From the NCBI GenBank assembly GCA_003427395.1, contig BFEA01000962.1:39403-64168 (forward strand): DNA of 24,766 bases. The letters run 5' to 3'. Below, one piece after another: positions 1 to 9,299 of the stretch (position 1 is the first letter of the stretch; every line of letters begins with the position of its first letter). The translations under genes and the position numbers were made by a program. The notes beneath the pieces are model-generated. The model was not told the origin of the DNA. It saw nothing but the letters and a program-made list of their open reading frames with translations, and searched no databases. Source of the DNA: Chara braunii (taxonomy: Eukaryota; Streptophyta; Charophyceae; Charales; Characeae).

Positions 1-20
1 TCTCTCTCTCTCTCTCTCTC
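1..20. repeat. (TC)n microsatellite at window edge
   Basis: Ten TC dinucleotides open the window, so the repeat may continue outside it. It is the first of several CT/GA tracts here. Confidence 0.95.
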
Positions 21-179
21 AGTTTCGCAAAAGATACTTCTTGAACTGTGTCCCAAAAAGCACAGGGGAAGCTTCAAACTGAAGGGTCTATACTAGTTCG
101 ACACTTCGGATACGTCCGTAACACGAAATGCTGTGGGTGACTATACGATGCTTGTCTTTTCCATCTCTCAGCCCTCTGG

Positions 180-820
180 CGTGCTAATATGCCATTTCTT
201 GCGAGCTTCCTCTCTGTCAATCTCCTGTGATCTCGGATATATCCGAACTTCACTTATCTGGGAAAATCACATTGCCTTGCTGCTCTNCTGCAACGATAGT
301 CTGAAATATTTTTAAAAGCGAGGCTGATGATCTCCATGTGTGCTTGACCCTGCGCCGTCCGTGCGGCATCTCGAGAAAATTAAGTACAGTATCCCTGAGA
401 CACTCTGTCTCTCGCTCTTTNTGTCTCTCTCTCTTTTTCTATATCTCTCGCTCTTCAAATATACACGACCACTTCTTGCGGACTTCCTCTGTCTATCTAT
501 CTCCTATGATCTCTAGTACATCCAAGTTTCGCTTATCTTGGAGATTCACATTACCTTGCTGCTCTCCTACAACGATCGTCTGAAATGCTTTAAAAAACGA
601 GGCTGATGGTCTACGCGTGTGCTCAACCCTGCGTCTCCTGAAAATGAAGTACAGTCTCTCTAAGACTCTCTGTCTCTCGCTCTTTCTGTCTCTCTCTCTC
701 TCTCACTCTTTCTATCTCTCTTTCTCTTTCTATCTCTCTCGCTCTATACATGTACACGATCATCGGTGCAGAACTCCAATTCATTTTGGTCCTCACACTT
801 CTAAATACAGGTCATCCTAC
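180..820. repeat. About 279-bp CT-rich tandem repeat, three partial copies
   Basis: The phrase GAGGCTGATG occurs at 320 and again at 599, giving a period of about 279 bp. Each unit carries a run of CTCTCT and CTTTCT, then CACGAC or CACGATC, and CTTCCTCTGTC and CCTTGCTGCTC blocks. The first copy is only its second half (about 195-330). The third copy diverges after about 770. No coding potential is visible, and the open frames are serine/leucine-rich readings of the CT tract. Single ambiguous bases lie at 286 and 421. Confidence 0.8.
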
Positions 821-960
821 TCCTCTAAGTCTGTGAAGAGCCACAACTCGTTTTACTCACAAACTCGAGTTTGTGTCATTATACTGTTCTGATTCGGATG
901 AGTGGGATGCTCAATTTCAAGTGAAACTATGACACAGTGTAATATATTACTCTGTTCTGG

Positions 961-1135
961 TGTTCCACATCTAGACACTGGAGATATATGTACTGAGGCA
1001 GCAGTACATATAACACAGTGGTAGCGGATATATGTACTGACTCAGAGGCGTATAACACAGTGTATACTCTGCTGTGGTGTTCCACATCTGGAGAGATCCG
1101 AACTATGAGAGGAGCGCAACAGATATATGTACTGA
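961..1135. repeat. Short interspersed repeats
   Basis: A 14-mer GATATATGTACTGA occurs at 983, 1027 and 1122. TGTTCCACATCT occurs at 961 and 1078. AACACAGTG recurs between them. This looks like a decayed tandem duplication of roughly 120 bp with inner repeats. No gene is visible in 891-1261. Confidence 0.7.
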
Positions 1136-1261
1136 ATGTGCTCCTAGCCTCAAACCTGCTTTACTCCTTGTTCGGATGTATCCGGATCTGGAATACTACA
1201 CCAGACTATACACTGTGTCGTAAATTCGTTTCAAAATAGTTCACACAATAATTTACTGTTT

Positions 1262-2711
1262 TAACGAATAACATGTTTGTTGATGTTTGCGACACTGTTG
1301 CAACCTGTCGATCGATCGCCTTTCAGGTTCTTTTGTAAAAATATTCCGTATGTTAGACGACAATTGGCATCATGTATCTTAGAATGTCGTTGTCTTTCAT
1401 GGATTCGATTGATTTGCAAACTTCTATTTCAGAATATTTCATATTTTGACTGTCGCTTTCACAACGACATTACTTTCTTTTGGTGTTGCGAGTTTGAATT
1501 GTCTTTGGTATGTTGACTGCCAGTCTGGCGTCTCGTGTTGCCTTCGGAATCTCTGCCAGGTCCGGCTCGTCTGTCGTGTCATTACATTCATCGCATTGCA
1601 GTCGTCGTTGCAAATTGTGTCCAGGTCATCCAAAGATGTGCATATAATTCACCTTGAAATGATATTCGTGTGTGTGGTGCGACATGACGAATTGGAGTGT
1701 GGATGCAAGATAAATCTCGACGAGTGTGTGAGTGTGTGTGAGGTTCGTTACCCAAAGAGTAAAAGACCAGTGACATCATGTCTCTTGTGTGCATAGACAA
1801 TCATGTACCGCTGGAATTACATGTAACCGACAATTTTGCGTTCGTGACCGGGAAAAATAAATTGTATGTCGAAGATAACTTTTTGTACTTCTAAAGAAGT
1901 TTGAATCTCCACAACATCCATACAACCGCCTCGGGCGAGACGATTGCCATGCATGTGCAACTCACGCATAAAGGAAATAAATAGTATTATCCAACAAGGA
2001 TTCAATCATGACATCTTGCTCATCACATTCACAAACTTGAAATTTGACAAGTGTGGCTCCCGACACACTATCGCACAGGCATCCCAGATGGGGGTGTCTG
2101 TCGCTACTCTACGTCTTCTAATATAATTATCCAACGAGGATGCAATCATGATACATTGCTCGTCACAATTATGGAATAGAAGTTTAACAAGTACGGATCC
2201 CAACACACTTCCGCAGAGGGTTCCCTGATGCGCGTGCCTGTCGTTATTCGTTTATGAAGTTTAACAAGTACGGATCCCGACATACTTCGGCACAAGATTC
2301 TCGACACATTTCTGAAGTTCAACAAGTAAGGATCCCAGCACACTTCCGCATGGGTTTGCCTGATGGGCGTGCCTATCGTTATTCGTTTATGAAGTTTGAC
2401 AAGTGCGGATCCTACCACACTTCCGCACAGGATTCCCAGCAGTGCCATGTTTTTGAAGTTCGACAAGTAAGGATCCCGGCAAACTTTCGTACAAGGTTTC
2501 CGTTCGGCGTGCCTAACATGTACGAGTTTGAACACGCTTCCTCATTTAGGATATCATTTATAAAGTTTCACCACAAGTACGGATCTTAGCACACTTCTGC
2601 ATGTGCTTAAGCCCTGGATGAGCGTCCCTACCTTGCTTGGCCCTGACCCAAAAAAGAATTCGTTAGAAAGAGGACACAATATAATGTCCTATTGTAACGA
2701 ATAACATGTTT
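1262..2711. repeat. 17-bp direct repeats bracketing a 1.4-kb segment
   Basis: The same 17 bases, TAACGAATAACATGTTT, stand at 1262-1278 and 2695-2711. The right copy lies exactly where the gag fragment stops resembling gag. The pair could be a target-site duplication around an inserted 1416-bp segment that holds the 37-bp motif array, or the product of a local rearrangement. No terminal structure was found just inside the repeats. Confidence 0.5.
2039..2600. repeat. Seven-copy array of a 37-bp motif
   Basis: A motif close to GAAGTTTAACAAGTACGGAT followed by CCCRRCACACTTCCGCA recurs at about 2039, 2179, 2256, 2314, 2391, 2455 and 2562. The start-to-start distances are 140, 77, 58, 77, 64 and 107 bp. 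Some linkers are themselves shared, for example a GCGTGCCTRTCGTTATTCGTTTAT block before copies 3 and 5. The open frames across it (repeated DPYLLNF on the minus strand) come from the repeat and are not a recognisable protein. Confidence 0.85.
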
Positions 2712-2963
2712 AACCGTATCGAATCGAGTCAAGAATGCACGCTTAAAAGTCTCCCAATCTACCCATGTATGCTTTCTGAACCAGTCGTGCGAGGTATTGC
2801 GGAGTAGCAATGTCAGAACACGGGGAAAATCGGTTGCGCTGTAGTTTTGACCTGTGACAGCTTCCAGCCAAGCCTCGGGATGGGTATGGTTGGGGAAGAA
2901 GGGGAAGGGGGCAGGGATGCTAACGATCACCCTAGTATCGTCCACCATTGGTATTGCTGGCAC
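2704..2963 (-). pseudogene. Ty3/gypsy gag N-terminal fragment
   Basis: Gag forms the particle that packages the RNA of LTR retrotransposons. The minus-strand reading contains PEAWLEAV, then a WETFKRAFLTRFD block. This matches the usual plant retrotransposon gag pattern of an early tryptophan and a later W-x-x-F-x-x-x-F. The frame runs open to 2628, but similarity stops near 2711, where a 17-bp repeat shared with 1262-1278 begins. That leaves about 85 residues of a protein usually several hundred long, with no CCHC zinc knuckle. It lies about 100 bases after a primer binding site on the same strand, the correct order for an element 5' end. It cannot belong to the pol relic at 10342-13840, because on this strand gag would have to lie at higher coordinates than pol. 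Confidence 0.6.
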
Positions 2964-3071
2964 AACTGCACTAGACTGAGACCTGGTTACGGGGCGATCT
3001 CGACGAGCTAGTTGAGGGTCTCTCCTACCTATCGCCAGTTCGACTTGCTATCATCAGAACCGACATGTGTC

Positions 3072-3084
3072 GGCTCCGATACCA
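3072..3084 (-). promoter_or_regulatory. Primer binding site (initiator tRNA-Met type)
   Basis: On the minus strand this reads TGGTATCGGAGCC. It differs by one base (A to G) from the TGGTATCAGAGC used by many plant LTR elements to prime reverse transcription from initiator methionine tRNA. The preceding bases GGGTGTGAGGT would be the LTR junction. The LTR itself should lie at coordinates above 3085, but I could not place its other end or find a second LTR copy. Confidence 0.6.
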
Positions 3085-3923
3085 ACCTCACACCCTGTGA
3101 TGTCTTCAGTTCGGAGCGTTAGTCATGCGGAAAGAGGCCCAGAAAAACATCAAGATGGTGTGTGCCAAGGATTTTTAGGAATTGAGTGTGGGGACACAGA
3201 CGGAACTGAAATCCCCCATGTTCGTTCGATGGAGCAAGTTGGTTAGTTTCGCGCGTTGCAGAATGCGCGCGCGGACGTGGCGTGAAAACAGAAAGACCCA
3301 AATTCAATCCAAAAAATACTGTCGGGCTTCCCACCGAGCTACCACCCGTCGTTTGGAGCAAAAAGTTTTTGGCACGCTTCGCGTGTCTCATTTCCGTATC
3401 AAATCTCATCGTCGCTTGCTGGTTAGTTCCGAGTCCGACGTGGATGGTCTCAGCCGTGTGGTTCTTTCTTTATGCTAGTCTTCACTCCGCACACGGTAGT
3501 GGAAACCCCTGGACTCGTAGCGCTCAAAACGCTGACATTCGGTGCACAGAGTGCGCGGCCAGTGGAGTTTTACTGCCATCCACGGAATGACGATCAACTC
3601 GTTAAATGGCAACCATACCGAGTAAGGTGAGAAGTGCGTATCGATAATAACAAAGCCCACATCTACGAATTCAGAACAACGATTTTCGGGAGGGAAGTAA
3701 TACCGTCCGTCGATTCGTGCAACGGTTTCCCGTACGTCCCACTCGCATACACGTGTCCTTTCCTCACTGTAAGGAAAAGGTCGCGTTCGGATGGGAGATA
3801 CGGGAGGCTGGCGCCCAGTCGAAGGATGCTTGTCAATCCACATATCCATTAATCACAAATATCCCGAGACTTCATTAAAAACAGAAATCATTCGCGCCAC
3901 ACTCAATCAATCCTTCTTGACAT

Positions 3924-3954
<31 letters not shown>
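3924..3954. repeat. (GA)n microsatellite
   Basis: About 12 GA units with one GGG interruption near the right end. Confidence 0.95.
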
Positions 3955-4421
3955 CAAACACAAATCAGCTTGATCACGCATATGGCTACGGGTTCGATCA
4001 GCCAAACACAACGTTGGTCCCTGGGCGCCTTGTTTCTCAGGGCCGCCTCGTGACTCGGCTTCCGATGTCATGCATCATAAGGAAGATGGCATGCGCAGTG
4101 TAAACAGAGCTACGGATCTAAACACTCTTACATTCTCGAATAAAATCCCAACGACAATCGTCTATTCAACAAAAGAGTCACTTATTCCCTACATTCATTC
4201 ATTGTGNAAGGTGCAAAAATAAGACATGCACAGGAAAAGATGGATCGCATCTCTCGGTACACAGGCATCCACCGTTCAAAAGACAAGCAAACAGGGTCCT
4301 TGCGTAGGAGGATTACCCAGGAAACTAATGGAAGAGTTCCGGAAGAAGTTCCTTCACACAGAATGCCAACTCATTTGCATTCAAGAGCGGGACAATCATT
4401 CAGACACATCATCATTCAAGA

Positions 4422-4449
4422 GGAGAGAGAGAGAGAGAGCGAGAGAGAG
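4422..4449. repeat. (GA)n microsatellite
   Basis: An interrupted GA tract with one AGAGC break. Confidence 0.9.
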
Positions 4450-5349
4450 TCAAATAGAAGACGACAAGGTCCGAAAAGAGAAAAGTTCGGCGTCACCGCC
4501 TTACACTCACACCAAGGGTAACAATCCGCAACTAAGGCGCACTCGCTGTTAATTCCACTATGGCCCCGGGCCATTCACTCACTCAACTCCAATTATCAAC
4601 CCTCATATCCGCANCGACGATCACGGTCGTCGCATGCCAACTCCCACCACTGTGATCGTCACCCCGCTGTCGTAAACTCGACATGGTTCGCCCGGATCCC
4701 ACAGTCCTTCGTGGCGATCAAGCGCGCAACCGGCCAGCCTATCGTCACCCCGACAGGACTTTCCGACTCGCATCAATCCAATCTGCCTAGCCACTGCTTC
4801 TCGGAAGCTGGCTTAGGAATTGAGAACGTAAGAGAGATTTGCGGGCGAGCTTGCGGGTTTTATAGTTGCGAGAAAAGAGATAGAAGGGGGAGAGAACGAC
4901 GGAAAGGCGGGGGTGTAGGAGGAGAAGGAGGAAAAGACTTTGAGAAGATCGCTCCGAGAACGCCATGTTGATCACTCCAAACTCAAAGAATGGAAAAATT
5001 ATTCATCCAAAGAAGAACTGCAGAAGGATTCATGGGTCACATCAATAGAAAAACCGTTTGGTATCTGGAGAATTTATGGGATACTAAATGAGGAGTCAGT
5101 TTTGTGTGTGTGAAGAATGGACCGTCACTAGGGCCTTTTTAACAAAATGCAAAACTGACAAGGTTGCTCTCTGATCCGCTGACTTTCTGCAGATCCTGGT
5201 GCAAACCCACGAAAAACAGGTACGAGGCAAAATTGTTCCGTCTCACTTACTCCTTAGCTACTGACAGTGCAGCCTCTACTTAATTGTAGAGTAGATGTTT
5301 TTTCTTGGGGATGGGTACTTCCCTCTTTAAGAGAATAGACATGACATAA

Positions 5350-6651
5350 AATTCGTGAAAACCTAACAAAATAAATTGTCAGGTTTGCACGAAAATTTTT
5401 AATGATTCTGATAATATTTTTTTCAGGCCTCCTACATAAACAAAATTTTATGTGAAGTAAATTAACCGCAAAAAAGGAATAGAAAACTACTTTTTCAGAA
5501 CCACTAGAAGTGATGAGGAGAGAAACAATTTTTTTTACAAAAAATCAGTACCTTGCAAAACACCTTTAATTAAGGAACTGAAATATCACAATATTTTATT
5601 TAACTAAAAAAATTATATTTATAGTTTTGTAAGGTATGTAGCACGACAAACCTATTCAGGGGTTTCCCAAACATGCACACATGCTCTCCTATTCACGAAT
5701 ACATTCACTTGGATATGTTATCTCATACATGAACGAATTGTATTTTTTAATTTAAAATCATCGTTGGCTAGGAATTTGAAGATGTCCCTCAGGCAAAAGT
5801 TGTTTTAATTATTTTTTTACACAACATATATTTTTTGACAAGAGTTTTATAGTTAACTTAAAAATGAAGTTATATTAATTTATAGTTCTATAAACTCGAT
5901 TTCGCAGAATCTGGTGTTTTAAATTATTTTTTTATTTTTTAATTTAAAATTATCGTTGGCTAGGAATTTGAAGATGTCTCCCAGGCAAAAGTTGTTTTAA
6001 TTCTTCTTTTACATAACATATATTTTTTGACAAGGGTTTTACACTTAACTTAAAAATACAGTTATATTAATTTATAGTTCTATAAACTCGATTTTGCAGA
6101 ATCTGGTGTTTTTAAGTATTTTTTTATTTTTTAATTTAAAATTATCGTTGGCTAGGAATTTGAAAATGTCTCGCAGGCAAAAGTTGTTTTAATTCTTCTT
6201 TTACATAACATATATTTTTGACAAGGGTTTTACACTTAACTTAAAAATACAGTTATATTAATTTATAGTTCTATAAACTCGATTTCGCAGAATCGGGTTT
6301 TTACCAAACTGCCGAAAACGGTTTATAATTCTATAAATCAGTATTCACTGAAACTGTTTTTTTTAACATTTTTCGGGTTCGCCTTGTCGTCGTTAAAGGT
6401 TGTCTTCTTTGAGCTATGTTTTTTGTCAATCAAATGAGAACGACTTATAGTCCTATAACATGCTCTTTGATGGAAAGAATTTTCTTGCACATTTTGAGAA
6501 TCACTAGACTTTTTGCCTTTTTTTTTGTCTCCTTTCTTGGGAAACAGTTAAAAACGCTCTCTTTCATGTGTCAAAAATATCAGTTTGACTTTAACTTTTT
6601 CATTATATAAAAAATGTTAGGTTTTGTGGTTTTGTCAGGTTTTCACGAATT
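5350..6651. repeat. AT-rich segment bounded by 22-bp inverted repeats
   Basis: 5350-5371 (AATTCGTGAAAACCT then AACAAAA) and the reverse complement of 6630-6651 agree at 21 of 22 bases. The left end also folds on itself: 5355-5369 pairs with 5377-5391 over 13 of 15 positions. The right end carries a second, direct copy near 6616. The 1.3-kb interior holds the 192-bp tandem array. This arrangement could be a non-autonomous DNA transposon with terminal inverted repeats. No target-site duplication or transposase was found. Confidence 0.45.
5742..6298. repeat. About 192-bp AT-rich tandem array, three copies
   Basis: TCGTTGGCTAGGAATTTGAA recurs at 5761, 5953 and 6145, giving periods of 192 and 192. 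Each unit then carries CAGGCAAAAGTTGTTTTAAT, ACATAACATATATTTTT and a perfect 16-bp palindrome TTTATAGTTCTATAAA. After the palindrome comes CTCGATTTYGCAGAATC. The copies are about 90 percent or more alike. They have no coding potential. Confidence 0.9.
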
Positions 6652-7439
6652 CGGTTTTCGCAGCCGTTCACGAGCTTCACGTGTGTGTCGTCCGCTCAGC
6701 ACAGAAACATCGGCGAGACACTCTTTTTAAAGAAGCAACAATTGTGGAGATCTATTTCAAAGTGATTCATGTCATTTTCCAAAAATTTGTCCCTTAACCG
6801 TTTCTAAGACCTCGGTTTCAAAGTAGCAATTTCTAGTACTTTTTGACTCGTCCTTGGGGGTTATAAATGATGTCACCATTCGCCTTTTTCTCTCGTCTTT
6901 GTGCTTCACAGTTTATAAAACTATAAACGGAATGAAGAATTCCGAAGCTGAGATGATTTTTTGCGTTCCAATTTATAGGACTATAAATACACAAATGTCA
7001 AGATGTCTGGCTTCGGTACAAGGGCGCACATTTTCAGAGTGCTTCATTTTTTTTTTTTCTCGCATGTTTGTGCGTCACGGTTTAGAGAACTATAAACGGA
7101 ATGAAGAATTCCAAAGCTGACATAGTTTTTTGCTTTCCAATTTATAAAACTATAAATACGCAAATGTCAAGATGTCTGACTTCGGTACAAGGACACATAT
7201 TTTCGGAGTGCTTCTTTGTTTTTTTTTTTCTCGCATGTTTGTGCGTCAAGGTTTATAGAACTATAAACCGAATGGAGAATTCCGAAGCTGACGTGGTTTT
7301 TTGCTTTCCAATCAATAGGACTATAAATACGCAAATGACAAAATGTCTGGCTTCGAAACAAGGGCGCACATTTTCGGAGTGCTTCTTTGTTGTTGTTTTT
7401 TTTAGTGTGTCTTTGCCACGTGTTTTATAGAACTACAAA
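5879..7439. repeat. Twelve-site palindrome family TTTATAGNNCTATAAA
   Basis: Sites start at 5879, 6071, 6262, 6322, 6444, 6912, 6972, 7081, 7141, 7252, 7312 and 7424, with a degenerate one near 7480. The arms are TTTATAG and CTATAAA. The central pair varies (TT, TC, GA, AA). Most deviations are single-arm changes. The spacing is 60 bp within pairs (6262/6322, 6912/6972, 7081/7141, 7252/7312) and 109-112 bp between pairs in the second array. The palindrome is the only obvious sequence shared by the two tandem arrays. Its function is unknown; a dimeric protein binding site is one possibility. Confidence 0.85.
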
Positions 7440-7560
7440 CGGACTTCGGGATGCCTGAACTGCATCTGTTTTCTGATTCTTTAATAAAAGGACTCCAAAG
7501 GTGCATATGCCAAGACGTCCTGCTTTCTTACAATGCAATACATTTTGGAGTGATCGTTAT
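6895..7560. repeat. About 170-bp tandem array, three full copies and one decayed copy
   Basis: The unit begins GTTTGTGCGTCACGG and contains AGAATTCCGAAGCTGA, a CGCAAATGTCAAGATGTCTG block, a CACATTTTCGGAGTGCTTC block and a run of T. TGCGTC starts recur at about 6902 (as TGCTTC), 7071 and 7242. Each unit has two copies of the TTTATAGNNCTATAAA palindrome 60 bp apart. The fourth copy (from about 7400) is strongly diverged. The unit is not a multiple of three, so the repeated open frames are shadows. Its length is in the range seen for nucleosome-sized plant satellites, but four copies do not make a satellite array. Confidence 0.9.
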
Positions 7561-8009
7561 CCTGCCTGAGTTTTCTGAACTTTCCTCGAAGTTTGTAAGT
7601 CGTATCTAGTATTTTGGAATGAATTGTCATATTTGCGCGGTTTCAGGAGAGCAAAAAATTCATTTCTCGACTACAAACGGTTTTTGGGATCACTTGTTGA
7701 CCTGCTTTTGTATGTGATAAAAATGACGCTCCGTGGACAAACTTTCGTCTTACTAATCACCTTCTCCTAACAGGAGCCTTAATTTGGTATGTTTTTCATC
7801 ACTAGGTGCGACATACAACATGTAAAAGTGGCACCAGCGGAGTGAAAATGAGTGGAAAAATTTTGGTTTTCTCCGGTCTATAAAGATTGTTTGGTTTTCT
7901 ACGTTTTTTTTTTTTTTTTTGAATATGTGCCTTGATTGACTACAGGGTGTCAATAAGGTATAATCTAGAATCCAAAGCCAACAAAAATATGGGATCCAAA
8001 GCCAACAAA
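7561..8009. other. Intergenic, no gene seen
   Basis: Contains a T run near 7905-7920, a small CTCC...GGAG hairpin near 7765-7777 and a 24-bp direct repeat (TCCAAAGCCAACAAAA at 7971 and 7995). The stretch just before 8010 could be more of the LINE relic but is too decayed to say. Confidence 0.6.
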
Positions 8010-8551
8010 ATGACTCTTTCAAAATCTAATTTTCAAGCATGGGAAAACTTCTCGGAGGTTAATAATCTTCCAAAAATCCAGTTCACAGAATGCTAAAATA
8101 TCGGCAAACATTTGAAATCATACACGGTAGTCAAGCATGCTAGCCTGCTCTGGCTCAACTCCATGCTCAATATTCCTAGTACTGGTAAATGGTGTGTACA
8201 AAGAGGTATGGAGATCATCACTTTTTGTAGTTCCTGTCATGCTCTATCTGCAGATGACATCCCCCACATTTGGTGGGAGTGCCTTTCTGCTGCTGAAATT
8301 TGGGATTGGTGGAGAGAAGTGTGGTTCTCGGCATACCCAAAGGAACCCCCCCTGGTGTAAACAATGTTTTTTTGACAGTGAATTTTAAGGGGGGTTCCAA
8401 AGCTGTTCATCCAACTAAGTATCCAGGCAGAGCCTTGTTACTATGGATAATTTTGAGAAAAAAAAATATCTTGTGGTTTAAGGGCCGCGAAAGTAGTTTA
8501 CCCTCAAATATCAAATATTCTCACATCTCAAGCATTGCACTATGCAGGTAG
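8010..8551 (+). pseudogene. LINE retrotransposon C-terminal relic (RT zinc-binding region)
   Basis: The plus-strand frame through 8040-8360 reads SLLWLNSMLNIPSTGKW, then RGM, then CSSCHALSADDIPHIWWEC, then AEIWDWWREVW. The C-x2-C-x8-H-x4-C arrangement after an L-W-L stretch, followed by W-rich residues, is the zinc-binding region found after the reverse transcriptase domain of plant LINE ORF2 proteins. An in-frame TAA lies near 8094. After about 8340 the similarity moves to another frame (ALLLWIILRKKNILWFKGRE, about 8430-8490), so there is at least one frameshift. The RT and endonuclease domains are absent. The likely origin is a 5'-truncated copy that later decayed. Family membership is inferred from motif pattern only. 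Confidence 0.65.
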
Positions 8552-9047
8552 ATTGGCAGAGGATCAATCGTTCAACGAAGTCAGATGAACAAAGTCCACA
8601 ACGGTTACCTTCAATAAGCTCTGGGGCTCTCCCTTCTGCTGCAGTGGGCAATTCCTTCTATCAAAGGAGATTTAATCTTTAATGTCCTATTGGTTTCTTG
8701 CAGCAAACAAATATGTATCATTTTGTATTAACCAACCAAGTACTAAACCCCCTTTACTATTAGTATAGATTGTACAACAGTACAAACTTTTTAGGTCTAA
8801 ATTTTTTTGCGATTTTCCCTTTTTGATACAACTATTTGGTTTTAGGGTTTTTGCCTCCTGTGTTAGTTGTGATCCATTCTGGTGCCATGTTGTTAGTTCG
8901 GAAAGAGAGATCCGAAAGGTAAACCTCCGGACCCTTGGTGCATAGGGGAGGATCCCCACAAACGACCGATAAACAAGTAACCAGCTCCTCGTTACTTCAG
9001 GTAAGACGACGCAGCATTAAAACTGATGACAAGCGGATCCCAGTCGC
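8552..9047. other. No gene seen
   Basis: Moderately AT-rich DNA after the LINE relic. It may contain the LINE 3' untranslated region, but no poly(A) end or target duplication was found. Confidence 0.5.
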
Positions 9048-9080
9048 CAGAGAGAGAGAGAGAGAGAGAGCCATAGATGA

Positions 9081-9152
<72 letters not shown>
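9048..9152. repeat. (GA)n microsatellite
   Basis: Two GA tracts (9048-9070 and about 9083-9152) are separated by CCATAGATGAGAGG. The second has over 30 uninterrupted units. Confidence 0.97.
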
Positions 9153-9154
<2 letters not shown>

Positions 9155-9236
9155 TGGTGGTGGAAACAGGAGGCACAAGAGGTAAGCGCGAAAAAACTTC
9201 TGTTTCGAAAAAAATCGTAGGTACAGAAGTTGTCGG

Positions 9237-9297
9237 CGAATGTCCCAACCGGTTTCGGCCTTATCGCTAGCATAAGGCCATCGTCAGCGGACTTTGG
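9237..9297 (-). ncRNA. Hammerhead ribozyme-like motif (type I, minimal stem III)
   Basis: On the minus strand the order is stem I, CTGACGA (9287-9281), stem II, GAAA (9256-9253), a minimal stem III, then a UH site. CTGACGA fits the CUGANGA core. Stem II is GGCCTTAT (9279-9272) paired perfectly with ATAAGGCC (9264-9257) around a CGCTAGC loop. After GAAA comes CCGGTT, so A-C-C/G-G-T forms a very short stem III with T at 9247 as the cleavage nucleotide. Stem I pairs GTCC (9292-9289) with GGAC (9245-9242), with a G-G mismatch next to the core and a few more pairs beyond. Such short-stem-III hammerheads are known from Penelope-like retroelements, where they work as dimers. The mismatch suggests a relic. 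No Penelope RT or GIY-YIG domain was found nearby. Confidence 0.55.
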
Positions 9298-9299
9298 AA

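Larger units (their letters stand above)
3085..5349. other. No recognisable gene; possible LTR sequence, GA tracts
   Basis: The part next to the primer binding site may be the 5' LTR of the gag fragment, but no matching second LTR or TG...CA boundary was found. Codon-like stretches on both strands carry no recognisable domains. GA microsatellites occur at 3924-3954 and 4422-4449. Ambiguous bases lie at 4206 and 4614. A purine-rich stretch lies at about 4870-4950. From 4981 the sequence grades into AT-rich DNA with no feature I can name. Confidence 0.5.

Noticed and set aside
320-380. CTGATGA followed by GAGAAAA, checked as a second hammerhead
   Set aside because: No stem II can bring GAAA to the required place and no stem I forms.
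6854-7430. Repeated protein-like frames (TINTQMSRCL...)
   Set aside because: They are translations of the 170-bp tandem repeat. The unit length is not a multiple of three, so the frame changes at each copy.
8992-9273. Long serine-leucine and arginine-glutamate frames
   Set aside because: Direct translations of the GA microsatellite.
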